A stretch of 64,000 nt of DNA from Alphaproteobacteria bacterium. Its GTDB lineage: Bacteria > Pseudomonadota > Alphaproteobacteria > JANQMY01. A model generated the notes under the pieces. The model ran no database searches, was not told the DNA's origin, and saw only the letters and a list, made by a program, of their open reading frames with translations. Below are positions 53,780-63,126 of this stretch, piece by piece (the stretch's first letter is position 1; every line of letters begins with the position of its first letter). The translations under genes were made by a program, and so were the position numbers. The stretch covers positions 1-64,000 of the forward strand of contig JANQPL010000018.1 in assembly GCA_028289425.1 (NCBI GenBank), written 5' to 3'.

Positions 53780-56632
53780 TTAGACCCGGCGCTGCCACCA
53801 ACCGCGCCGGCGCGGTTTTGTTTCCGGCACAGGCGATAGATCCTCACCTGATTCCGCATCTTCGGCTTCGACAGACGGGGGTGTCTCATCTTCGTCGATT
53901 GCAATCTCCGAAGGCGGGGCGCTGGCGGTTGGTTCGTCGGCCATGCCTTCGTCAGCGGCATCCGCTTCCACAGGATCAGGTTGGTTGTCGGCTGGTGTGG
54001 GATCGTCGTGACCATTGGCTTCCGGTTCTGAACCTTCTTGCTCAAGATCACTTTCATCCGGCTGTCCGTAAAACGAAAAATCTGCCGGGGTAGTGATGGG
54101 GATTGTTACAACAGTGTCCTTTTCAGCATCGTCATCCGTCTCCGGGGCAGAATCGCTTGCCGCTGTCTCCTGAGAGTCCTGATCTCTATTACGGGAGCGA
54201 TTGCGCCGTCCGCCTCGTTTGCCGCGACGTCTTCTCTTTTTCGGGCGATCTTCTTCATCATCGGCGTCGGCTTTAGCTTCTGCACCGCTTTCGGGTTCTT
54301 CAGCCGACGCTTCTGCGGTGTCCTCCGCACGTTCATCGTCGCGGCGCCCTCCGCGACGACGGCGGCGGCGGCGCTTCTTCTTTCCTCCACGTTCGGCGTC
54401 TTCGTCTTCAGCGCTGTCGGTCAGATCCAAATCTTCTGTGGTCGAATCTGTTTCGTCCAGGCTGATCTGATCTTGGCCGTTGAGGCGCCGTGGCAGGGAG
54501 GTTCGCGTTCCGTCCCGTTCGATCATATAATCAGTACCCGACAGTTCACCGTCGCCCTCGACAAAGCAAGATACGCCGTACCGTTCTTCGATCGCGAGCA
54601 GGTCTTCGCGCTTTTGGTTGACGATGTAGTTTGCCACCGCATAGGGGACTTTCACCCCTAAAGAAGCAGGTGATTTCTTCAGGCATTCTTCTTCAATGGC
54701 GCGCAGCACGTAAAGGGCTGTCGATTCTGTCGAGCGGATCAGTCCCGAGCCTTCACAATGCGGGCAGGTGGTTGTACTGCCTTCAAGCACGCCTGACCGC
54801 ATGCGCTGACGGGACATTTCCAGCAATCCGAACATGCTGATGCGCCCAACTTGAATGCGCGCGCGATCCGTACGCAAACACTCTTTTAGTTTCTTTTCTA
54901 CGGCGCGGTTGTTGCGATTGTCCTCCATGTCGATGAAGTCGATGACGATCAACCCGGCCATATCGCGCAGACGAAGCTGGCGCGAAACTTCTTCTGCAGC
55001 CTCGAGGTTCGTTTTGAGCGCCGTATCCTCGATGTTGTGTTCCCGCGTTGCCCGTCCGGAGTTCACGTCAATGGAAACAAGTGCCTCGGTAGGGTTGATG
55101 ACGATGTAACCGCCCGATGGCAGTTCCACTGTCGGACTGAACATGGAATCCAGCTGCTGCTCGACCTGATAGCGCTGGAACAAAGGCACACGATCTTTGT
55201 ACCGTTTTACATTCTTCGCATGACTCGGCATGAGCATGCGCATGAACGCCTTGGCATCTTTATAACCACTCTCACCTTCAACAAGGACGCTTTCGATTTC
55301 CTTCGAATAAAGGTCCCGGATCGACCGCTTTACTAAGCTGCCTTCTTCGTGAACAAGAGTGGGCGCTGTGGATTTTAACGTCAGATCACGGACATTCTCC
55401 CACAAGCGCATCAGATAGTCGAAGTCGCGCCGGATCTCGGACTTGGTTCTGTTTGCGCCAGCCGTCCGGATGATCAGACCCATGCCTTGCGGAATTTCGA
55501 GTTCGTTGGCTATTCCCTTAAGCCGCTTGCGGTCCCGCGCGTTGGTAATTTTACGTGAAATGCCGCCGCCGCGAGCGGTGTTCGGCATGAGGACGCAATA
55601 CCTGCCTGCAAGCGACAGATAGGTTGTGAGGGCGGCCCCCTTGTTTCCACGCTCTTCTTTGACGACTTGCACCAAAAGGATCTGACGGCGTTTGATAACC
55701 TCTTGGATCTTGTACGGTCTGCGCCGCGGGCGCGAACTCCGCCGGCTGGCAGACTTAGATTCCTTCTTTTTCGTCTCGGGTTTTACAGAGCCGTCAGCGA
55801 CGATTTCTTCGCTGGTGACCGTTTCTACATCGAGGCCCGTTTCCTCGGTAGCCCGCGCAACCGATTCACCCTCTGTGGCGGTTTCTTCGGATACTGCTTC
55901 CGGATGTGTTTCGTCGTCGGCTTCGTCAACGTCCGATGCCGGCTCCTGTTCGGAGGCCGACAAACCGAGGTCCGACTCGCCTGCGGCCTCTAAGGTGCCG
56001 TCGGCTTCGGCCTCGTCAACGACCCCTTCAACTTCGTCCGCTTGATCGGCGTCGTCGGCCTGGCCCTCGCTCTCTTCTGCAGTCAAATCTGTGGGGGCGC
56101 TTTCGTCCTCAGCGGATGCTGTAACTGCTCCCTCGTCACCGAATTCGCTGTCGGCCGCTTCGGCGTCCAGGTCGTCGCCGTCCACATCTTCCCCGTCCGC
56201 CGACAAATCGACGATTTCCAGATCGTCGATGTCCGCTTCGCTCGGTTCCGCGACAGAGTCGTCGGAGCTGCCGTCATCGTATTCTTCGTCGTCTTCGGCA
56301 ATGTGAGGATCGTCTAGCTCATCTTGCTCGGCCGCGCGGCTGGTCGCTTCTTGCTGTTCGGCAATCAGTGCTTCCCGATCGGAAACCGGGATCTGATAGT
56401 AGTCAGGGTGTATTTCGTTGAAGGCGAGGAAACCGTGACGGTTGCCCCCATAATCGACGAATGCAGCCTGGAGCGACGGCTCCACGCGGGTGACTTTGGC
56501 TAGGTAGATGTTTCCACGAAGTTGTTGCTTCGCAGCGGACTCGAAATCAAATTCGTCTACACGGTTCCCATGACATACGACCACCCGAGTTTCCTCCGGG
56601 TGGGCCGCATCGATTAGCATTTTGTTTCCCAT
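53780..56632 (-). CDS. rne: Ribonuclease E
   Basis: RNase E starts mRNA decay and matures rRNA and tRNA, and scaffolds a degradosome. In this 950-residue protein the S1 domain begins at about 38 but is split by an acidic stretch (about 92-286), resuming at a basic patch (RRSSRPRRRPYK, 297-308). The catalytic aspartates lie in VSIDVNSG and VIDFIDMED, and the zinc-link is CPHCEGSG. The tail alternates basic (KKRRRRRRRGGRR) and acidic blocks and ends KPRRRGWWQRRV. It is convergent with the aminotransferase across 5 bases. Confidence 0.95.
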   Translation of the reverse strand: MGNKMLIDAAHPEETRVVVCHGNRVDEFDFESAAKQQLRGNIYLAKVTRVEPSLQAAFVDYGGNRHGFLAFNEIHPDYYQIPVSDREALIAEQQEATSRAAEQDELDDPHIAEDDEEYDDGSSDDSVAEPSEADIDDLEIVDLSADGEDVDGDDLDAEAADSEFGDEGAVTASAEDESAPTDLTAEESEGQADDADQADEVEGVVDEAEADGTLEAAGESDLGLSASEQEPASDVDEADDETHPEAVSEETATEGESVARATEETGLDVETVTSEEIVADGSVKPETKKKESKSASRRSSRPRRRPYKIQEVIKRRQILLVQVVKEERGNKGAALTTYLSLAGRYCVLMPNTARGGGISRKITNARDRKRLKGIANELEIPQGMGLIIRTAGANRTKSEIRRDFDYLMRLWENVRDLTLKSTAPTLVHEEGSLVKRSIRDLYSKEIESVLVEGESGYKDAKAFMRMLMPSHAKNVKRYKDRVPLFQRYQVEQQLDSMFSPTVELPSGGYIVINPTEALVSIDVNSGRATREHNIEDTALKTNLEAAEEVSRQLRLRDMAGLIVIDFIDMEDNRNNRAVEKKLKECLRTDRARIQVGRISMFGLLEMSRQRMRSGVLEGSTTTCPHCEGSGLIRSTESTALYVLRAIEEECLKKSPASLGVKVPYAVANYIVNQKREDLLAIEERYGVSCFVEGDGELSGTDYMIERDGTRTSLPRRLNGQDQISLDETDSTTEDLDLTDSAEDEDAERGGKKKRRRRRRRGGRRDDERAEDTAEASAEEPESGAEAKADADDEEDRPKKRRRRGKRGGRRNRSRNRDQDSQETAASDSAPETDDDAEKDTVVTIPITTPADFSFYGQPDESDLEQEGSEPEANGHDDPTPADNQPDPVEADAADEGMADEPTASAPPSEIAIDEDETPPSVEAEDAESGEDLSPVPETKPRRRGWWQRRV

Positions 56633-57388
56633 TAAAAAATTCTCCGCGGCACAAATGCGCGGCGCGCTCAGCGCGTCTCAGCGTTGCATGCGAGAACGCG
56701 ATGGAACGCGTCGGTATCGTGCCGATTGGTTTGGAGCCCATAGGGGTCAGATAAGCAGCCTCCAGCAATGTGTCGGCTGTGAATCCCCGTGTCAGATCGT
56801 GCTTCGGCGTATGCCGGGGGGTGGCATCGATCTTTCGACTATGTGGGCCTTTAAGGTCAGTCATCAAATCAGTTCGGTGCCAATTCGTACAATTGGCGGT
56901 TCAGGTCAGTTGGCCACAATTGGCCTGCGCATCGGGATCGATGCGCGCCCTGCCATGGCGCCTTGCGTCGAAGGCGGCCTAAGCCTGGCAATTTCCGGTC
57001 TTCAAGCCAGCTCACCGCAAATGGTGTGGGTGGCACTGCCGCGATGGCCAATATTGCTATCGCGGAGGCCGAAGGCCGAGAATTCTTCAAATCGATCATG
57101 CCCAATCAAAAAAAGAAAAGGCAATCCCTGTGTCGAATGAAATCGATTAATCGACTCAATCGTCCCTATGATATGCTGAGCGCATGGCGCGGCACAATCA
57201 CGTTTTCATCCGCCCGCCTTTAAGGCCCTCCTAAGCAAAGGAGAACAGTGGTCTCAGCACATTCTGCAGACGATCGTTCAATTGTGCTTAAAACCGCCTT
57301 AATTAGCGCCAGCGGCAATTAGTAACCAAATGGTAAACAATTTCCAGCAAACCAAATCAACATCTCAATTATCAATCCAATCAGGTCG
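56633..57388. other. 756-base divergent spacer between rne and the amidase
   Basis: The spacer must hold the rne promoter and leader (minus) and the amidase promoter (plus). RNase E often regulates its own message through a long leader, and this length would fit, but no conserved structure was recognised. A 172-codon plus-strand frame starting inside rne has no family features and is not called. A degenerate CtrA-like pair (GTAA-N7-GTAA) occurs at 57322-57336. Confidence 0.45.
57322..57336. promoter_or_regulatory. Degenerate CtrA-like site upstream of the amidase
   Basis: gtaaccaaatggtaa reads as GTAA-N7-GTAA on the plus strand (TTAC-N7-TTAC on the minus). The CtrA consensus is TTAA-N7-TTAA, so each half matches 3 of 4. 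It ends 52 bases before the amidase start. Such sites are frequent by chance in AT-rich spacers. Confidence 0.15.
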
Positions 57389-58630
57389 ATGATCCGCTTC
57401 GTAATCAATGCGTTTTTGTTTGCAGCCCTTGCCACTGCCCTCTTGGTAATCGGCCAACCACACCAGCTTTCCGCAAAGCCCACCTCCAAAGTGGTAGATG
57501 TTCGCCTCGGAGCCCATTCGGACGCGACACGGTTTGTTATTGAGCTTACGCAGTCCGTTGATTTTACTGTATTTTTGCTCCCGGACCCTTACAGAGTGGT
57601 GATTGATTTGCCCGAAGTTGCCTGGGACTTGGAGCCGGGCCAGGAGCTGCTGGGCCGGGGACAGATCAGCGGCTATCGCTACGGTTTGTTTCGGCCTGGA
57701 AATTCCCGGATCGTGCTGGATATGGAAGGGCCGGTTCAAGTTGAACGGGCGCACGTCCTCCAGCCGGAGGGCAGTAAAGGCTATCGTCTTGTCGTAGATC
57801 TGGCGCCCACGGACCTTGAGACTTTCGCGAAGATCGCGGGGTGGCCGGAACGGCAGACTGCTGGCATCGCTCAGCCAACGCCAAAGCCGCAAATCGGCGC
57901 ACTACAACGTCCGGCGCGGAAAAAGAAAGTTATTGTCATCGATCCGGGACATGGCGGCATTGACTCAGGTGCGATCGGCAAGAAAGGCACGTATGAAAAG
58001 GCCGTTGTGCTTGCTACTGCAAAGAAGTTGAAAGAAACCCTTGAAAATACAGGGCGTTACGAAGCGATCTTGACACGAGATCGCGACATTTTCCTTGAGT
58101 TGAGAGAACGTGTGGATGTGGCCCGCCGCGCTCAGGCGGATCTGTTTATTTCACTCCACGCGGATTCCCTTTCCAATCGGTCAAGTTTGCGGGGGGCGTC
58201 GGTCTATACGCTTTCCGAAACGGCTTCGGATAAGGAAGCGGCTGCGCTCGCCCGAAAGGAGAACCGGGCTGACTTAATCGCTGGCGTCGATCTCCGCAAT
58301 GAAACAGACGATGTCACGAGCATTCTTATCGATCTGGCCCAGCGGGAAACCATGAACCATTCGGTTACCTTTGCCAGAACATTGACGCCCCAACTCGGTC
58401 GCGTAACCCGCTTGATTAAGAACACCCACCGGTTTGCGGGATTTCGTGTGCTCAAGGCGCCGGACGTGCCGTCTGTTCTGGTGGAGCTTGGGTACCTTTC
58501 GAACTCCCATGACGAACAGAACCTTGGTTCCCGGAAATGGCGCGAGCAGTTGTCAAAGGCGATTACCGACGCGATCGACACATTTTTCGAGAATCTACCG
58601 GCGGAAAAACGGGCGGCGCGGGCAGGTTAA
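57389..58630 (+). CDS. amiC: N-acetylmuramoyl-L-alanine amidase (Amidase_3)
   Basis: It cuts the amide between muramic acid and peptide stems during cell separation. The 413-residue protein has an N-terminal hydrophobic signal (about 4-22), an AMIN domain (about 34-140) that targets the division site or peptidoglycan, and a zinc amidase domain with H188 (IDPGHGG), E203, H257 (SLHADS) and a glutamate in VLVELGYLSN. It is followed by PBP1A. This pairing beside rne is common in Alphaproteobacteria. Confidence 0.94.
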   Translation: MIRFVINAFLFAALATALLVIGQPHQLSAKPTSKVVDVRLGAHSDATRFVIELTQSVDFTVFLLPDPYRVVIDLPEVAWDLEPGQELLGRGQISGYRYGLFRPGNSRIVLDMEGPVQVERAHVLQPEGSKGYRLVVDLAPTDLETFAKIAGWPERQTAGIAQPTPKPQIGALQRPARKKKVIVIDPGHGGIDSGAIGKKGTYEKAVVLATAKKLKETLENTGRYEAILTRDRDIFLELRERVDVARRAQADLFISLHADSLSNRSSLRGASVYTLSETASDKEAAALARKENRADLIAGVDLRNETDDVTSILIDLAQRETMNHSVTFARTLTPQLGRVTRLIKNTHRFAGFRVLKAPDVPSVLVELGYLSNSHDEQNLGSRKWREQLSKAITDAIDTFFENLPAEKRAARAG

Positions 58631-58683
58631 TGAATTACTGCCATTTCGCCGCCACATTCACCAAATAAATCCACCAAATCTTC

Positions 58684-58702
58684 GATTTTTCCTGGAAAAA
58701 TC
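58684..58702. repeat. 8-bp palindrome between amiC and mrcA
   Basis: gatttttc (58684-58691) pairs with gaaaaatc (58695-58702) around ctg. There is no following T-run. It could cap the amidase transcript or overlap the mrcA promoter region. Confidence 0.3.
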
Positions 58703-58804
58703 CGAACATCGTGACAGCTTTGCCACGAAGGTAGTGTTAGAGTGACCGGCAGCTAGGGGCGAGCGTGGGGCGCGCCGCCCAGGGGATCAATTAGGGCCGA
58801 GAAT

Positions 58805-61231
58805 ATGCTGATAAGGATTGCGGCTTTTGTCTTTGCGTCGTTGACGATCGTGGCCGTGGGGACGGCCATCGCCGGCGCCTACTATTTGTGGCAGCTGAAC
58901 GAGGAACTGCCCGAATACGACCAGCTTTCCAACTATCAGCCGCCGGTGACCACCCGTGTCCATGCGGGTGATGGGAGTTTGATCGCAGAATACGCCCGCG
59001 AGCGGCGCCTGTTTGTACCCATCACATCGATCCCGGATGCTGTTAAGGCAGCGTTCCTTTCGGCCGAAGACAAAAACTTCTACTCGCACCCCGGCATTGA
59101 CGTTCAAGGCGTGTTGCGTGCGTCCATCGAGAATGTCTCGAACTATATGAACGGGCGACGCTTGGAAGGCGCGTCGACCATAACGCAGCAGGTTGCCAAG
59201 AACTTCCTTCTCACCAGCGAAGTCACGCTTAACCGGAAACTCAAAGAAGCGTTAATAGCCCTCAAGATTGAACAGACCTTCTCCAAGGACGAAATCCTGG
59301 AATTGTATCTCAATGAGATCTATCTGGGCTTCGCATCCTACGGCGTTGCGGCGGCGGCATTGAATTACTTCGAAAAGTCGCTCGACCAGCTCACCCTCGG
59401 TGAAATCGCTTACCTTGCCGCTTTGCCAAAGGCGCCTAACAACTACCATCCGGTGCGCCGAAAAGAGCAGGCCATCGCACGCCGCAATTGGGTGCTCGAT
59501 CGGATGGCGGAGAACGGCTACATCAGCGCTGAGCAAGTTGAAACGGCGTCCGCTGAGGAGCTGATCGTGTTCCCGAGGGCGTACGGTGCCCAGGTGGTGG
59601 AGGCGGAGTACTTTGCCGAAGAAGTGCGCCGTGAGGTTTTTGAGATTTACGGCGAAGACAAGCTCTATGACGGTGGTTTGTCCATCCGCACAACACTCGA
59701 CACCAGTCTTCAAAACATTGCACACCGCGCTTTGCGCAAGGGCCTGGTCGCCTATGACCGTCGGCATGGCTGGCGGGGCCCGGTTGCCCGTATTAGCGCA
59801 GATGAGGACTGGCTCGAGCAGCTGAAGGCATTGCGCACTCCGGGGGATATCGATCCGTGGCGTCCGGCGGTTGTGCTGGCGTTGCGAGAAGACGCCGCTT
59901 TGGTCGGACTGAAAGACGGAGAGTCGGGCCGTATTCCCATGGAGGAGATGGAGTGGGCGCGCCCGTGGCTCAAAGACGAAAAAGTCGGTGGCGAAGTGCG
60001 CAAGCCCAGCGATGTCGTGAAAAAAGGCGATGTGGTTTACGTAGAGGCGTTGGAGTCGGAGGGCGCGGAACCCGCGGATGGAGAACCGCTGTTCGCGTTG
60101 CGTCAAATGCCTGCGGTCAATGGCGGTCTCATCGCGTTGGATCCGCATACCGGCCGCATCCTTGCCATGGCCGGTGGGTTCAGTTTCCAGGAAAGTGAGT
60201 TCAACCGCACCAGCCAGGCGGACCGCCAGACCGGTTCTGCTTTCAAACCCTTTGTATATGCAGCCGCACTGGACCGCGGTTTCACGCCATCGAGCTTGGT
60301 TCTTGATGCGCCCTTTGTCATGGATCAGGGGCCGGGACTTGACCTTTGGAAGCCCGAAAACTACAGCCTTGAATTCTATGGACCCTCGACGCTTCGGCTG
60401 GGGGTTGAAAAGTCGCGCAACGTTATGACCGTGCGCCTTGCACAGAATATCGGTATGGAGCCGATCGTAGAGCTTGCGCGGCGGTTTGGCATCAACGATG
60501 ACATGCCATTGCAGTTGTCCATGGCGTTGGGTGCGGGAGAGACGACACTCCAAAAACTGACGGCGGCCTACGCCATGCTGGTCAATGGCGGTCGACGTAT
60601 CACGCCAACGCTGATTGACCGAATTCAAGACCGTCGCGGCAAAACCATCTTCAAACATGACAATCGCCCCTGCGATGAATGCAATGCCAGATCCTGGCGC
60701 GATCAGGAGGAGCCGGAAATACCCGATATTCGGGAAGAAGTGATCGATTCCGGCACCGCCTATCAGGTGGTTTCGATGCTGGAAGGTGTTGTGCAGCGGG
60801 GTACGGGCGGATCGATTCGTGCGGTGGGGAAACCTTTGGCGGGTAAAACCGGCACCACCAACGAAGAACGGGACGCCTGGTTCGTCGGTTTCTCACCTGA
60901 TCTGGCCGTGGGCGTTTATGTGGGCTTCGACAACCCTCGGAAGATGGGTCGCGCGGAGACGGGCGGCCGTGTAGCGGCGCCGATCTTCCGAGATTTCATG
61001 AAGGAAGCGATCGGCGAACAGCCGGCCATCCCGTTCAGAATTCCACCGGGAATACGGCTGGTGCGAGTCAATGCCAAGACGGGTCTATTAGCTCAGCCGG
61101 GCGACTATCCAGTGATCTTGGAAGCATTCAAGCCGGGGACGGAGCCTGGGGGCCCCCAACCGGTCATCGGGGCGTCAGACAGCAATGGGGGCAACGGTGC
61201 GCTTGGGTCCGGCACGGGTGGCCTCTACTAG
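58805..61231 (+). CDS. mrcA: Penicillin-binding protein 1A
   Basis: PBP1A is a bifunctional enzyme that polymerises glycan strands and cross-links peptides at the inner membrane. The 808-residue protein has an N-terminal anchor (about 5-28), a GT51 domain with the AEDKNFYSHPG motif, an OB-like insertion, and a transpeptidase domain with S478-A-F-K481, SRN and KTGTTNEERDAWF motifs. A CDECNA-type pair precedes the KTG region. The tail (after about 770) is Gly/Ser-rich. Confidence 0.97.
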   Translation: MLIRIAAFVFASLTIVAVGTAIAGAYYLWQLNEELPEYDQLSNYQPPVTTRVHAGDGSLIAEYARERRLFVPITSIPDAVKAAFLSAEDKNFYSHPGIDVQGVLRASIENVSNYMNGRRLEGASTITQQVAKNFLLTSEVTLNRKLKEALIALKIEQTFSKDEILELYLNEIYLGFASYGVAAAALNYFEKSLDQLTLGEIAYLAALPKAPNNYHPVRRKEQAIARRNWVLDRMAENGYISAEQVETASAEELIVFPRAYGAQVVEAEYFAEEVRREVFEIYGEDKLYDGGLSIRTTLDTSLQNIAHRALRKGLVAYDRRHGWRGPVARISADEDWLEQLKALRTPGDIDPWRPAVVLALREDAALVGLKDGESGRIPMEEMEWARPWLKDEKVGGEVRKPSDVVKKGDVVYVEALESEGAEPADGEPLFALRQMPAVNGGLIALDPHTGRILAMAGGFSFQESEFNRTSQADRQTGSAFKPFVYAAALDRGFTPSSLVLDAPFVMDQGPGLDLWKPENYSLEFYGPSTLRLGVEKSRNVMTVRLAQNIGMEPIVELARRFGINDDMPLQLSMALGAGETTLQKLTAAYAMLVNGGRRITPTLIDRIQDRRGKTIFKHDNRPCDECNARSWRDQEEPEIPDIREEVIDSGTAYQVVSMLEGVVQRGTGGSIRAVGKPLAGKTGTTNEERDAWFVGFSPDLAVGVYVGFDNPRKMGRAETGGRVAAPIFRDFMKEAIGEQPAIPFRIPPGIRLVRVNAKTGLLAQPGDYPVILEAFKPGTEPGGPQPVIGASDSNGGNGALGSGTGGLY

Positions 61232-61325
61232 ATCATTGGCCAAATAGACGCGCCGTAGCCCGCTTTACCCACTCGGAATCGTTCAGTAGGGTCCTGCCCG
61301 ACACTTAGCCGGGCCATAACAACAC

Positions 61326-62454
61326 ATGCGTACGGAAACACAGAATACTGTCAACGAGATCAAGCAGTCGCTCGAACTGCTGAGGAGGCATCTTTGACTG
61401 GGAGAATGCCCAAAAGCGCCTCGAAGAGCTAAACGCTCTCTCGGAGGATCCTGACTTTTGGAATGATGCCTCCAAGGCGCAGTCGATGATGCGTGAGCGA
61501 ACGCAACTCGAAGCGGCGATCAACGAATACCTTAGCGTCGAAACCGAACTCAATGACAACATTGAGCTCATCGAGCTGGGCACCGCCGAGGGCGACGAAG
61601 AAGTCGTGCAGGAAGCAGAAGCTGCCATTGTGGTCCTCGGCGAGAAGGCCGGCAAGATGGAGCTACAGACCCTCTTATCTGGCGAAGCGGATGCCAACGA
61701 CACTTATCTGGAAGTGCATGCCGGGGCAGGAGGCACAGAGAGCCAGGATTGGGCCAGTATGTTGCTGCGCATGTACAAAAGATGGGCGGATGCGCATGGT
61801 CACAAGCTCGAAGTGATCGAAGAAAATGCAGGCGAAGAGGCGGGAATCAAGTCGGCGACCCTGCTGATCAAAGGCGCCAATGCCTATGGCTGGCTGAAGA
61901 CCGAATCTGGTGTCCACCGGTTGGTCAGGATTTCGCCTTTCGACTCCAACGCCCGCCGGCACACCAGCTTTGCAAGTGTTTGGGTGTATCCAGTGGTGGA
62001 TGAGACGATCAACATCGAGATCAACGAGAAAGACGTTCGGGTCGACACCTATCGGGCAAGTGGTGCCGGAGGCCAGCATGTCAACAAGACGGACAGTGCC
62101 GTCAGACTGACTCACGAACCGTCCGGAATTGTCGTCCAGTGCCAAAACGAAAGATCCCAGCACAAGAACCGGGCTCAGGCGTGGGATATGTTGCGCGCGC
62201 GTCTTTACGAAATGGAATTGCAGAAACGTGAAGAGGCCGCACAGGCAGCAGCCGAAAGCAAGACCGAAATCGGGTGGGGGCACCAGATCCGGTCCTACGT
62301 TCTTCAGCCCTATCAGATGGTCAAGGATCTTCGAACAGGCGTCGAAAGTTCCAGCCCCCAGAATGTGCTGGATGGCGATTTGGACGACTTCATGGCTGCC
62401 GCGCTGGCGGCGCGTGTCGAGGGAGACTCCGCCGACATAGCAGATCTCGATTAG
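61326..62454 (+). CDS. prfB: Peptide chain release factor 2, with programmed +1 frameshift
   Basis: RF2 releases peptides at UGA and UAA. The frame opens at 61326 for 23 codons and reaches CTT TGA C at 61392-61398. AGGAGG (61383-61388) lies three bases before CTT, the classic stimulator for a +1 shift. Reading then continues from GAC at 61396 through 352 more codons to the stop at 62452-62454, giving 375 residues. The SPF codon-recognition tripeptide (RISPFDSN) and the GGQ catalytic motif (GAGGQHVNK) are intact. Low RF2 should raise shifting, so the gene is self-regulated. Confidence 0.96.
61383..61398 (+). promoter_or_regulatory. RF2 autoregulatory frameshift signal
   Basis: The elements are an internal Shine-Dalgarno AGGAGG at 61383-61388, a 3-base spacer, the slippery CTT at 61392-61394, the in-frame stop TGA at 61395-61397, and a C at 61398 that makes the stop weak. 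This matches the recoding site of most bacterial prfB genes. Confidence 0.95.
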
Positions 62455-62464
62455 CGACGAAAAA

Positions 62465-62484
62465 AGCCGGCACAATGGCCGGCT
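62465..62484. terminator. Bidirectional terminator between prfB and bactofilin
   Basis: agccggc (62465-62471) and gccggct (62478-62484) form a 7-bp stem with a 6-base loop. On the minus strand five T residues follow, suiting the bactofilin gene. On the plus strand the weaker ctttc follows, 10 bases after the prfB stop. Confidence 0.75.
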
Positions 62485-62526
62485 CTTTCAATATCTCGAA
62501 GCTTTGCGCTCCAGGTCAAATTTCGT

Positions 62527-63126
62527 TTAAGGCTTCTTGGGGCCGTCCGGTGCTCCCGCCGGCTGGGGTCTGCGGTCCGCGCCCGTTTTGGGGTCTTTGC
62601 GTTGAGTAGATTTGACGCCTGCGGCTTCTTTCGAAGCCTCCGCACCGTCTTTCTTATCCGCTGACGGCGAGAAAATTGACTCTCGCGTGGCAGGCTTGGC
62701 GGCGGCAGATTTCGTACCCTCTGACATCGGATCGGACGAGTGGCGGCAATTCCCCTCGAAGAATGCTCCCGTCTCTACTGCCAGAGCTTCATGTAGGATA
62801 TTGCCTTCTACATGGCATGTGCTGCAGAGCTGGACGCGGCGAGCGCGTATACTACCGATAATCCGACCACGAACGATTACTTCGTCGGCAACGATTTCGC
62901 CTTGTATCGAAGCTTTGTCCCCGACGGTCAATGAATTGCTGTGAATGTCGCCTTCAATGGTTCCGTCAACCTGCATATCGCCGCCGGCGGTGATATTGCC
63001 CGTCAGAACTACATCTACTGAGATGAGAGAAGGCGCTGCCCGCCCGCCCTTTTTTTGAGAGGCCGCAGCAGCGTTGGCCGGTGCAGCCTGATTTGCACTG
63101 TTATTGTTCTTATTCTTTGAAAACAT
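62527..63126 (-). CDS. Bactofilin
   Basis: Bactofilins self-assemble into membrane-associated filaments that localise cell-wall enzymes. The 199-residue protein has a short disordered N terminus (MFSKNKNNN, Ala-rich to about 30), the beta-helical bactofilin domain (about 35-130, with DGTIEGDIHSN and VIVRGRIIGSIRA), and a charged disordered tail. I start at the ATG at 63126, since the upstream in-frame extension is not bactofilin-like. This start overlaps the M23 peptidase stop by 17 bases, indicating coupling. Peptidase-bactofilin pairs are known to shape cells. Confidence 0.93.
   Translation of the reverse strand: MFSKNKNNNSANQAAPANAAAASQKKGGRAAPSLISVDVVLTGNITAGGDMQVDGTIEGDIHSNSLTVGDKASIQGEIVADEVIVRGRIIGSIRARRVQLCSTCHVEGNILHEALAVETGAFFEGNCRHSSDPMSEGTKSAAAKPATRESIFSPSADKKDGAEASKEAAGVKSTQRKDPKTGADRRPQPAGAPDGPKKP

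Noticed and set aside
56622-57140. 172-codon plus-strand frame between rne and the amidase
   Set aside because: It starts inside the rne start region, has no recognisable motif, and its composition looks like noncoding DNA.
59252-60658. 468-codon frame antisense to PBP1A
   Set aside because: Long antisense frames are common in GC-rich genes. The sense strand is a clear penicillin-binding protein and the antisense product has no known motif.
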